Shown: positions 1 to 5,895, counted from the stretch's first letter. The stretch is 5,995 bases of DNA from Roseiflexaceae bacterium (GCA_014381165.1 JACMIM010000171.1:1-5995); one strand, 5' to 3'. A program made the numbers and translations. Notes: a model not told the origin generated them from the sequence alone.

Positions 1-71
1 GATTTCGATCGGCGGGGGTCGCAGCCGATCTGGTATCGTTGTATCAACAGGCACTACACGCAGGCCGTTGA
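1..71 (+). CDS. Possible C-terminal end of an upstream gene (partial)
   Basis: The frame starting at base 3 is open from the window edge to a TGA at 69-71 and reads FRSAGVAADLVSLYQQALHAGR. This resembles the amphipathic last helix of many proteins, including GT-B glycosyltransferases that end in an A-A-D-L-x-x-L-Y-type helix. The other two plus-strand frames are also open here (stops at 79-81 and 116-118) but give less protein-like sequence. Only 22 residues are visible, so both the reading frame and the family are inference. No terminator hairpin with a T-run follows the stop. Confidence 0.33.
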   Translation, partial: FRSAGVAADLVSLYQQALHAGR

Positions 72-114
72 GAAGAGCTAGCATAGAGTTACCGTTTGGT
101 TTCCTCGGGTTGTA

Positions 115-143
115 TTGACAAAATACCTGCCTGATGCTACAGT
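115..143 (+). promoter_or_regulatory. Sigma-70-type promoter upstream of the two exported-protein genes
   Basis: A perfect -35 hexamer TTGACA (115-120) is followed by exactly 17 bp and the -10 hexamer TACAGT (138-143, 4 of 6 consensus bases). A TGC triplet directly before the -10 (135-137) makes an extended -10. A transcript would start near 150, giving a leader of about 200 nt before the ATG at 353. This is the best promoter match in the window. A lone TATATT at 254-259 has no matching -35 at a suitable distance. Confidence 0.55.
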
Positions 144-184
144 TCACGCGCCCTTGATAGAGGGTGCAATCGTGTGATGACGGC

Positions 185-210
185 TTGCCAACGAACCCTG
201 TAGTTGGCAA
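185..210. repeat. Perfect 8-bp inverted repeat in the leader
   Basis: TTGCCAAC (185-192) and GTTGGCAA (203-210) are perfect reverse complements separated by 10 bases. The repeat lies about 35-60 bp downstream of the predicted transcription start. It could be an operator (two half-sites roughly 1.7 helical turns apart) or a leader hairpin. No T-run follows, so it does not look like an intrinsic terminator. The rest of 72-352 shows nothing else that I can support beyond the promoter and the ribosome binding site at 337-344. Confidence 0.35.
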
Positions 211-352
211 TCAAACGCATCTATTTGGTCTCAATTGGGCGCACTCCAGGTTGTATATTGGAACCCTTCTCCATGCCGCAACGTCATAAGGTGGGCTGGG
301 TACATACATTCACCACCAGCAAATCTTCCCTCATTCAAAAGGAGCACATTTC

Positions 353-1111
353 ATGAAACAATCCCGCTGGATTGTCCTACTTGCAACACTTGTTTCCATC
401 GGCGTACTCAGCGCTCTGGGGCTGCTTGCAGCGCGCAGTGGCCAAGCGGAAGCGGAGCAACCCGTAGTTCAGATGCCGGTGTTTGCTCCGACGCCAACTA
501 TTCCAGCCGCACCTGGCGCGAATAGCAGCGCCCGTGGCCAGAATGTGCTCTTGAATGAATCATTCAGTGGCAGCCAAGTCCCAGGTGGCTGGCGGTTCGT
601 CGATCTCGAAGAAATTATTGCGGGCGAGGAAGCCAACTGGACGATTGTCGACGGAGCGTTGTTCCAGGATGGCTATGGGCCGGCTCAGAATACGAGCACA
701 CGCGAGATTCTTGCCATCACGGGCGATCCGCAGTGGGCGGACTACACCGTCAGCGTCAACTTCTATGACGAGGATAACGCCACCTTCGGCATCGTCGCAC
801 GACGCCAAGGTGATAGCTTCTATCGGTTCCGCGCCACCGGTGCGCCCTATGCCAACGAAGACAAGTTCGTGCTGGAGAAGGTCGTCGATGGTGTTTCGAC
901 AGTCGTTGCAGTCGAAGGCGGCACAGGATATGCCCAGCGCGTCTGGCACACTGCTACGTTCTCACTCAAGGGCGCTGTGCTCACGGCGAGCTTAGACGGA
1001 GTGGTCATTCTCGAAGCGACTGACAATTCCTTGCGTGCTGGTGAGGCTGGCCTGTACACACGCGCGATTGGAAATATTCGCTTCGACGATGTCACAATCA
1101 CCGCTGAGTAA
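353..1111 (+). CDS. Exported protein with a concanavalin-A-like (DUF1080/LamG-like) domain
   Basis: 252 residues. The ATG at 353 has a strong ribosome binding site, AAAAGGAG (337-344), 8 nt upstream. Residues 1-28 are a typical export signal: a short basic start (MKQSRW) and a hydrophobic core (about 7-27). A possible signal-peptidase site follows A32-E33-A34; if uncleaved, the segment is a membrane anchor. There is no cysteine anywhere, so it is not a lipoprotein. A Pro/Thr/Ala-rich linker (about 40-62) leads to a beta-sandwich-like domain (about 66-251). Family-like features are the ANWTIVDGALFQDG stretch (94-107), the alternating strand YTVSVNFYDEDNATFGIVAR (131-150) with following YRF, and the closing strand GNIRFDDVTI (240-249). 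These resemble PF06439 (3-keto-disaccharide hydrolase/DUF1080) and LamG-type jelly rolls, which bind or cleave carbohydrates. I cannot see a defined catalytic set, so a binding role is as likely as an enzymatic one. The gene is probably co-transcribed with the propeller gene 59 bp downstream. Confidence 0.85.
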   Translation: MKQSRWIVLLATLVSIGVLSALGLLAARSGQAEAEQPVVQMPVFAPTPTIPAAPGANSSARGQNVLLNESFSGSQVPGGWRFVDLEEIIAGEEANWTIVDGALFQDGYGPAQNTSTREILAITGDPQWADYTVSVNFYDEDNATFGIVARRQGDSFYRFRATGAPYANEDKFVLEKVVDGVSTVVAVEGGTGYAQRVWHTATFSLKGAVLTASLDGVVILEATDNSLRAGEAGLYTRAIGNIRFDDVTITAE

Positions 1112-1158
1112 ACAAGCACATGCGGTCACAACTAAGGAAATCCGTGTATATACCATGT

Positions 1159-1165
1159 AGGGGAG
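1159..1165 (+). promoter_or_regulatory. Ribosome binding site that fixes the start at 1171
   Basis: AGGGGAG (1159-1165) lies 5 nt before the ATG at 1171. The in-frame ATG at 1120 has no purine-rich site before it and would add 17 polar, basic residues in front of an otherwise normal signal peptide. The start at 1171 is therefore preferred. Confidence 0.75.
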
Positions 1166-1170
1166 TGTTC

Positions 1171-3468
1171 ATGCGGATACAAAGAACGTTGAAGCCGATG
1201 GTGGCAAGCGTGGTGTGTTTGGGATTACTCGGTGCGCTCGTTGGCAGCGTTGGTGCTCAAGCGGCGAACCCAAAGCTGCTGGCAAGCGTCATCCTATCTG
1301 GTTCGAACAATGCCAAGTATCCAAATTCAGCAACAGCAGGTAGTACTGTTTATCTGGGCGGTTCAGCTGATGATACTTCTCGATTATGGGTTAAGCAAGA
1401 TGTAGCCACCACAATTGGCGAACCAACCATATTGGGGCCAGCAAATGACCAGGCGCGTGGCGAGCGATTCGCCAACACTGCAGTCGCTGCTGCTCCTGAT
1501 GGTTCGGTTTGGACCGCGTGGATCGATCAATTTAGTGGTGTGTATGCACGCCAGCGTCTTACGAACGGCACGCTTGGGCCAGTGCGAACCATACGGGCTG
1601 ATCGCGATCTCAACGCATTTGTCGATATTGGAGTATTGAGCGATGGCACTATTTTGGTCGTCTATGATGACCCAAGCCTGAATGGGGCCGCACGCTTTGT
1701 CTACTCGGTGTCACGGGACAATGGCGCAAGCTGGAGCGATATTCAAACCCTGAGCGATAATGAAGCCTTTGAAGTTGCTGCAATTGCGACTGGACCAAAC
1801 GGAAGTGCCGCAGTTGCGCATTATGACTATAACGGCACTGGTATCTATGCCGCTATCTGGAATGGCAGTGGGTTTGTTGTCGAGCGTGTCGCTGCTGGCA
1901 GCAAAGGCGAAAACTTTTTGGCGAACCCAACCGCAGCTATCGATAGCAATGGCGTCGTCTATGTGGCGTGGCGCTCGGTGAGCGGCAGAGTCCAATACGC
2001 GGAGCGTAAGGGCCCAAATAACTATGGTGTTGCAACGCTCGCCAACGTTGTTGATCCAACCGGCACGGTCGGCATAGCGGTTGATGCTGTAGGCAATCTT
2101 CACGTCGGCTGGGTCAGCCGCGATTCAGGCAACCGTGATGCGTACTATATGTTCAAACCGCGTGGTGGTGACTGGAAGGGGCCGTTCTTTACGCCTGGAC
2201 AGGGCACATACCTCGCGAATGCCTACCTGTCGACAAACCTGACTGACCAGTCTTACGCGCATATGACGTTCGAACGCTTTGAAGGTAGTGGTATGGATAC
2301 ACGCTACCTGCTGTTTGCTTCGCCGTCTGATGGCATCTCCCCCAACGCCGCCCCGGTGATCGAGGGAGACCTGCCCACCAGCAAAGAACCCACGGTCACG
2401 GTGGATTTCAAAAACGTCAGCGGTTCGCCGCGCGACATCCGCTGGAAGTGGAATGCGCCGCCAACCGATGCCAATTCGGACTCAGCGACCACCGGCCAGG
2501 GCTTTGTGGCCTACGAGGCCGACAACTCGATGGAGATTCCCATTCCGGCAGCCCTGCAAACGGCGAACTGTACCCCACTGACGCTGTTTGTACAGACGCG
2601 CAGCGCCACCGGCCAACTCGATACGACCGTCGAAGCTGATGCGATCACCTTCGATAACGCAGTCCAGGCCAGTGTCGGCATCAGCCCCAAGACGGGCAGG
2701 CTTTCGACATGGCAGCAGGGCGCGTTCGGCGGTGCCGATGGGCATACCCGCGATCACTCGTTTGAGCTTGCGATTGGCGATCGTGGCGATTGCTCAGGGC
2801 TAAATACCGTCGCCGCAACCTCGAGCACGGGTGCCCCAATCTTCAACGAACAGTACCTTGGCAAGCAGATTGTCAAGGCGGTGACCTTTCCGCTAACGGC
2901 GGCGCTGGGGTTGCAGCCCGCAACAACCGTCACGGTAGCGGACAAGTTGGGCAGCAGCGCCTCGTTCGAAGTAAAGCCGGTGTTCGACCCGCGCCACCCC
3001 AATGAAGCTGTCCAGGATAATGCTGGCGCGCCGCTACTGAACGCAGGTGGAACATTGACTGTCGCTGGAGATAACTTACAGCTCCTTCGCACGCTGACGA
3101 TCAGTGCAACCGTGCTCGACCGCGTGTACAGCGAAACCGCTGGCAAGCCCTACTGGGGCGTGTGGGTCGCTGCTATCAGGGGTGATGTTCCGCTGACCGA
3201 GGCGGCGCTGAACAGTGATGAGAGCACCCTCCAGTGGTCGCCGATCGCTGTGCCGAACGCCGGCAGCGGCAGTTTCAGCGTTCCATACGCGCTGACCACC
3301 AGCACTGGTAGCTCCGGCCTGACCGGTGCCGAGGGCAGCTATTACGTGTATGTCAAGTTCCTCGACGGCGCGGGCAACGCCTCGACAGGCACGCTGGTAA
3401 GCGGCAAAGTCACGCTAGCTCCTGGCTACACTCCCATCAAGAGCTACGTGCCAGTCATCAATCGGTAG
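1171..3468 (+). CDS. Exported BNR/sialidase-like beta-propeller protein with C-terminal Ig-like domains
   Basis: 765 residues from the preferred start. Residues 1-31 are a signal peptide (basic MRIQRTLK, hydrophobic core 11-28, AXA site A29-Q30-A31). Residues about 54-370 hold seven copies of a short motif ending in a strand, roughly A-x-x-x-x-G-x-x-x-V-A-W, beginning near 54, 104, 152, 204, 254, 301 and 352, so with a 47-52 residue period: a beta-propeller. One exact Asp-box, SRDNGASW (181-188), links it to BNR/sialidase repeats. The arginine-containing [FY]RIP motif expected near the start of true sialidases is not seen (the region reads KYPNSA), so sialidase activity is doubtful. After a Pro/Ser/Gly linker (384-405) come about 350 residues of beta-rich sequence. 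It contains the only two cysteines of the mature protein (467 and 541, a possible disulfide) and a final Ig-like segment with VKFLDGAGNAST (728-739). The protein ends in SYVPVINR. Third-position GC rises sharply near the propeller/linker boundary. Likely extracellular or surface-bound; substrate unknown. Confidence 0.85.
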   Translation: MRIQRTLKPMVASVVCLGLLGALVGSVGAQAANPKLLASVILSGSNNAKYPNSATAGSTVYLGGSADDTSRLWVKQDVATTIGEPTILGPANDQARGERFANTAVAAAPDGSVWTAWIDQFSGVYARQRLTNGTLGPVRTIRADRDLNAFVDIGVLSDGTILVVYDDPSLNGAARFVYSVSRDNGASWSDIQTLSDNEAFEVAAIATGPNGSAAVAHYDYNGTGIYAAIWNGSGFVVERVAAGSKGENFLANPTAAIDSNGVVYVAWRSVSGRVQYAERKGPNNYGVATLANVVDPTGTVGIAVDAVGNLHVGWVSRDSGNRDAYYMFKPRGGDWKGPFFTPGQGTYLANAYLSTNLTDQSYAHMTFERFEGSGMDTRYLLFASPSDGISPNAAPVIEGDLPTSKEPTVTVDFKNVSGSPRDIRWKWNAPPTDANSDSATTGQGFVAYEADNSMEIPIPAALQTANCTPLTLFVQTRSATGQLDTTVEADAITFDNAVQASVGISPKTGRLSTWQQGAFGGADGHTRDHSFELAIGDRGDCSGLNTVAATSSTGAPIFNEQYLGKQIVKAVTFPLTAALGLQPATTVTVADKLGSSASFEVKPVFDPRHPNEAVQDNAGAPLLNAGGTLTVAGDNLQLLRTLTISATVLDRVYSETAGKPYWGVWVAAIRGDVPLTEAALNSDESTLQWSPIAVPNAGSGSFSVPYALTTSTGSSGLTGAEGSYYVYVKFLDGAGNASTGTLVSGKVTLAPGYTPIKSYVPVINR

Positions 3469-3479
3469 CAGGTATGCTG

Positions 3480-3528
3480 AACAACAAAGCGGGGCGGGCT
3501 GGAATTTTCCAGCCCGCCCCGTGTTGTT
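3480..3528. terminator. Strong bidirectional terminator hairpin between convergent genes
   Basis: The core stem pairs 3490-3503 with 3508-3521 (14 bp, arms built on GGGGCGGGCTGG and CCAGCCCGCCCC) around an ATTT loop. An outer stem of AACAACA (3480-3486) with TGTTGTT (3522-3528) flanks it, with three unpaired bases on the left side. Read on the plus strand the core is followed by GTGTTGTTTC; on the minus strand it is followed by GCTTTGTTGTTC. Both are U-rich though interrupted. The position just after the propeller gene stop and close to the stop of the minus-strand reductase fits a shared terminator. Confidence 0.75.
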
Positions 3529-3532
3529 TCCC

Positions 3533-3554
3533 GCCCGGCGCTAAAGCGCCGGGC
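3533..3554. repeat. GC-rich palindrome next to the terminator
   Basis: GCCCGGCGC (3533-3541) and GCGCCGGGC (3546-3554) are perfect reverse complements around a TAAA loop. It lies 8 bp past the end of the minus-strand reductase gene. It may be a second terminator stem for that gene, but there is no T-run directly beside it. It may instead be a copy of a dispersed REP-like palindrome. Its arms differ in sequence from the hairpin at 3490-3521. Confidence 0.55.
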
Positions 3555-3562
3555 CAGTAGAA

Positions 3563-4162
3563 CTACGACACGAGTTCTGCTTCAACCGTGTTTTCGCGCG
3601 CGGTCTTGAGCGCGGTTGTCCACCAGACTAGCTCGTCGAGCATGGTTGTGACATTTGGCTGAAGGTAGGCAAGCTCGTTCAGGCTCTTGCCCTGCTGCCA
3701 GACGGCATAGAAATCGCCGCCCTGAATATGGACGCCCGTGCGGGTTGGTGCCATTTGCAACTCGACCGAAATGTTGCGTAGGTGCTCGATCGCACGCGCT
3801 GCGCCCACGCTGCCATAGCCAACATATGCAGCCGCTTTGCGGTTCCATTCGGTGTAGGCGTAGTCAAGGGCATTCTTCAATACCCCTGTGATGCTGCGGT
3901 TGTACTCAGCTACCAGGAAGATATAGCCATCGAATTCAGCTACTTTCTTCTGCCAGCGCTGCGCGACTTCGTTCTGCGATGGTGCGTAGAGGTTCGACGC
4001 TACTTCGTCAAAAAAGGGCATCGGGAAGTCGCGCAAGTCGAGCAGCTCGACACTGATGTCGCTGCGCTGGCGTGCGATATCGTAGAGCCACTGCGCCGGC
4101 TTGTCAGCAAAGCGCGTTTCGCGGGTGCTGCTGATGATGATTGCAATCTTGGGAGTTGCCAT
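3563..4162 (-). CDS. NADPH-dependent FMN reductase family flavoprotein
   Basis: 199 residues from the ATG at 4162. The family (PF03358, flavodoxin-like fold) are soluble flavoproteins that use NAD(P)H to reduce FMN, quinones, azo compounds or chromate; the substrate cannot be read from sequence. Visible features are strand 1 KIAIIISSTR (5-14), whose S-S-T-R loop holds the FMN phosphate; FDGYIFLVAEYNRSITGVLK (77-96), matching the family signature in which P-E-Y-N is usual (here A-E-Y-N); NALDYAY (97-103); and the second FMN loop GYGSVGAARAIEHLR (115-129). The length is normal for the family. A TTG at 4186 in the same frame would add eight polar residues, but the GAGAAGGA ribosome binding site (complement of about 4177-4184) falls inside that extension. 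The ATG is preferred even though its spacing to that site is long (about 14 nt). The gene is convergent with the propeller gene and divergent from the glycosyltransferase, so it is probably transcribed alone. Confidence 0.9.
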   Translation of the reverse strand: MATPKIAIIISSTRETRFADKPAQWLYDIARQRSDISVELLDLRDFPMPFFDEVASNLYAPSQNEVAQRWQKKVAEFDGYIFLVAEYNRSITGVLKNALDYAYTEWNRKAAAYVGYGSVGAARAIEHLRNISVELQMAPTRTGVHIQGGDFYAVWQQGKSLNELAYLQPNVTTMLDELVWWTTALKTARENTVEAELVS

Positions 4163-4316
4163 AGGTTCGTCGTTCGTCCTTCTCAATGGGAACTGAGCCG
4201 TGCCACCTGTGAGGCCAGCACATCCAGTCCGCTACATATTCGTTTCGCTCAGGTGTATGTTCGCATGTCGCCGTGAACATCAGCGTAAACAATTGCGTAA
4301 GCAAGCAAAACACGGA

Positions 4317-4337
4317 GGGCGAACACAAGGTTCGCCC
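4317..4337. repeat. Palindromic element of dispersed-repeat type
   Basis: GGGCGAAC (4317-4324) and GTTCGCCC (4330-4337) are perfect inverted arms around ACAAG. On the minus strand the context reads GTAGGGGCGAACCTTG and continues into the second arm. I recognise this GTAGGGGCGA-type palindrome as a kind of short repeat found in many copies in intergenic regions of various bacteria. That recognition is from memory and copy number in this genome is unknown. No T-run follows on the plus side. Confidence 0.5.
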
Positions 4338-4339
4338 CT

Positions 4340-4349
4340 ACGCATGCGT
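4340..4349. repeat. 10-bp perfect palindrome
   Basis: ACGCATGCGT (4340-4349) is a perfect palindrome two bases after the larger inverted repeat. It may be the edge of the same repeat or a regulator half-site pair. No further evidence is visible. Confidence 0.3.
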
Positions 4350-4451
4350 TGGTTTCACTACCTGTACGCAATGAAGCCAATGTCCTCAGCCGTCCTCAAC
4401 CTCAACTTGGATCACACATACGTTTGGGTTGTGTAATCATACGCTGTATCG

Positions 4452-4480
4452 TGATCATGTCGAGCAAGATGCGGTACAAT
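4452..4480 (+). promoter_or_regulatory. Candidate promoter of the glycosyltransferase gene
   Basis: TACAAT (4475-4480) matches 5 of 6 bases of the -10 consensus. The hexamer 17 bp upstream is TGATCA (4452-4457), matching only 3 of 6 -35 positions. A transcript would start near 4487, about 54 nt before the ATG at 4541. The weak -35 suggests either modest constitutive expression or dependence on an activator. Confidence 0.4.
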
Positions 4481-4540
4481 AGCGAAGTTGAATGAAGACG
4501 AGTGCAGCCAGGCGCGCTGCGCACAGTGATGATACACAGT

Positions 4541-5746
4541 ATGCGACTAGCCTATATTGCCTACCCCACCAGCCTGACCCTGAAGTCGGCCAATGCTATT
4601 CAGACCTATACGACGCTGCGCGAACTGAAGCGAATTGCGCCGAATACGCTGGCCCTGATCCCGCGCTGGCTGCGTGAGCCGAGCCGCTTTGCAGAACTGG
4701 GCGCGCGACACCTGCCTCGGCCTGCAATTGGCAAGCTCTCGAAGTTCAAGAAATCCACCCTGTGGTATTACGCCGAGCGCTCGGTGTATGCGGCAATGAC
4801 TGCAGCCGTGATCGCTGCCGAACGAGCGCGCGGCCAATCAGTCGGCGTGGTCTATATTCGCGAAGTGATTGGCGCGGCCTGGTGGGCCGGCCTGTGGGGG
4901 CCGCTGCTGGGCATTCCGGTTATCTACGAAGCCCACGATTTGGAAAGCTGGAACCCCTCGCGGGCCAAAGAGCGGGTCGCCCAACCGCTCCTGCACCTGG
5001 TCGATCGCATGGCGCTCAGCCACAGCGCCGCCGTTGCTTCGCTTACCGATGATTTTCGGCGGCTGCTGGCGCGGCTGGGCTGGCGAGCGAGCGCCGAGGT
5101 GGCTGTTATCCCCGACGCTTTCGATGATACGAAGATAGCGCCGGGCGACAAGTACGAAGCCCGGCAAGCTTTTGGGCTGGAAATGCGCCTGCCGCTGATT
5201 GTGTATGCAGGCATGACCTTTTCATACCGCAGCCTCGACAAACTCTTGGAGGCCATGGTGCCGCTGCGGGCGGCCGTACCCGGCGCAATGCTCGCACTGG
5301 TCGGCGGGCGCGCTGGCGAAGTGGCGCAGCTCAAAGCCGTGCAGGACGGCCTGCCGCTGGAGCACGCGGTGCTGTGGGTTAGCCAGCAGCCTCAGGAGAT
5401 CGTGGCGCGCTGCCTGCGGGCCGCCGATGTGCTGGTCATCCCCGACACAGTTACCGATGTTACGGCATCACCGCTGAAGCTGTTCGAGTACCTGGCGGTG
5501 GGTCGCGCGGTTGTGCTGCCCGATATCCCAGCGCTGATGGAGATTTTGCCCCCAGAAATTGGCTATTACTTCCGCCGTGGTGATGTGCGCGACATGGCGC
5601 GGGCGCTGGAGTTCGCGCTGCACGATCCCAACCGGGCAGCGCGCGAGGCTACAGGCCGCGCTGCTGTGGCCGACCACACGTACACGCGCCGAGCCGAGCG
5701 CATCCTGGAGCTAGCGCAGCAAGTGGCGCAGTCGTACAAGGCGTAA
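4541..5746 (+). CDS. GT-B fold glycosyltransferase, family 4-like
   Basis: 401 residues from the ATG at 4541. Such enzymes move a sugar from a nucleotide-sugar donor to an acceptor in cell-surface polysaccharide, glycolipid or natural-product assembly. The N-terminal Rossmann half (1-200) begins MRLAYIAYPTSLTLKSANAI, with a first strand and a small-residue loop, and includes VVYIRE (103-108) and IPVIYEAHDLESW (125-137) at the acceptor side. The C-terminal half carries LIVYAGMTFSYRSLDKLLEA (219-238), ALVGG (252-256), the helix before VLVIPD (297-302), and the donor-binding signature SPLKLFEYLAVGRAVVLPD (310-328). The second glutamate of the EX7E motif is E316; the first is replaced by T308, as in some subfamilies. 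There is no signal peptide or membrane segment. The start is uncertain because there is no clear ribosome binding site: GTG 4502 and ATG 4529 are in-frame alternatives, but 4541 places the first strand at the N-terminus as usual. Donor and acceptor are unknown. No sugar-biosynthesis gene adjoins it. Confidence 0.88.
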   Translation: MRLAYIAYPTSLTLKSANAIQTYTTLRELKRIAPNTLALIPRWLREPSRFAELGARHLPRPAIGKLSKFKKSTLWYYAERSVYAAMTAAVIAAERARGQSVGVVYIREVIGAAWWAGLWGPLLGIPVIYEAHDLESWNPSRAKERVAQPLLHLVDRMALSHSAAVASLTDDFRRLLARLGWRASAEVAVIPDAFDDTKIAPGDKYEARQAFGLEMRLPLIVYAGMTFSYRSLDKLLEAMVPLRAAVPGAMLALVGGRAGEVAQLKAVQDGLPLEHAVLWVSQQPQEIVARCLRAADVLVIPDTVTDVTASPLKLFEYLAVGRAVVLPDIPALMEILPPEIGYYFRRGDVRDMARALEFALHDPNRAAREATGRAAVADHTYTRRAERILELAQQVAQSYKA

Positions 5747-5763
5747 GCTTTAATGGGTCTCGT

Positions 5764-5866
5764 GCAATCCTATCTGAGTCACGAACGCGCAAAGCGCAAA
5801 GCCGGGGTTGGGGGCTTCAGCCCCGAGAAATCCCCTTCGCTTTTTTTGGTAATCCAATAGGATTGC
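5764..5866. repeat. 103-bp segment bounded by a 10-bp perfect inverted repeat
   Basis: GCAATCCTAT (5764-5773) is the exact reverse complement of ATAGGATTGC (5857-5866). The segment between them holds the GCGC-AAA-GCGC repeat, the GGGGC/GCCCC hairpin and the T-run. It could be a small non-autonomous element with terminal inverted repeats, or a base stem that closes a larger RNA fold. No target-site duplication is visible: the flanks are CTCGT on the left and TATAT on the right. Confidence 0.4.
5811..5824 (+). terminator. Weak terminator-like hairpin after the glycosyltransferase gene
   Basis: GGGGC (5811-5815) pairs with GCCCC (5820-5824) around TTCA. A run of seven T (5841-5847) follows, but 16 nt past the stem rather than next to it. 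This is a poor intrinsic terminator on its own. Confidence 0.25.
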
Positions 5867-5895
5867 TATATCTACAGTATGGAACATCTATCTTT

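Larger units (their letters stand above)
4163..4540. other. Divergent intergenic region without a credible gene
   Basis: This gap separates the starts of two divergent genes. Open frames exist but none has a coding-like protein, a good ribosome binding site or a recognisable domain. It holds a 21-bp GC palindrome (4317-4337), a 10-bp palindrome (4340-4349) and a promoter candidate for the rightward gene (4452-4480). Smaller symmetric sites are ATGTTC/GAACAT (4257-4262 and 4275-4280) and the near-palindrome TTGCGTAAGCAA (4293-4304), which overlaps a GCGTAA direct repeat (4283 and 4295). These small sites could bind a regulator but are short enough to be chance. I find no convincing promoter for the leftward reductase gene. 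Confidence 0.6.

Noticed and set aside
7..30. Inverted repeat GATCGGC / GCCGATC with a 10-nt loop at the left edge
   Set aside because: Seven-base arms without a T-run, possibly inside the coding tail of an upstream gene; within chance expectation.
1146..1153. GTATATAC palindrome as an internal promoter for the propeller gene
   Set aside because: No suitable -35 hexamer lies 16-18 bp upstream; co-transcription with the preceding gene is simpler.
1120..1170. N-terminal extension of the propeller protein from the ATG at 1120
   Set aside because: No ribosome binding site precedes it and it would put 17 polar residues before a normal signal peptide; the ATG at 1171 has a strong site.
1171..3468. 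Annotation as an active exo-sialidase
   Set aside because: Only one exact Asp-box is present and the [FY]RIP arginine motif is missing, so the family name would overstate the function.
4163..4186. TTG start adding eight residues to the FMN reductase
   Set aside because: The only nearby purine-rich site lies inside this extension, and family members normally begin just before the first beta strand.
4257..4280. ATGTTC / GAACAT inverted repeat resembling an SOS-type operator
   Set aside because: The arms are only 6 bp with a 12-nt gap, which does not match the spacing of known GAAC-N4-GTTC LexA boxes, and no promoter is evident beside it.
4200..4436. Open frame of 78 codons in the divergent gap
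   Set aside because: It runs through the palindromic repeat, has a basic, low-complexity composition and lacks any initiation signal.
4492..4677. Open frame of 61 codons starting at the first ATG after the predicted glycosyltransferase promoter
   Set aside because: It overlaps the first part of the glycosyltransferase gene in another frame, has no recognisable domain and no ribosome binding site. The glycosyltransferase frame has clear family motifs.
5787..5804. GCGCAAAGCGCAAAG as the start of a tandem repeat or CRISPR-like array
   Set aside because: Only two short units are present and no spacers or further copies follow.
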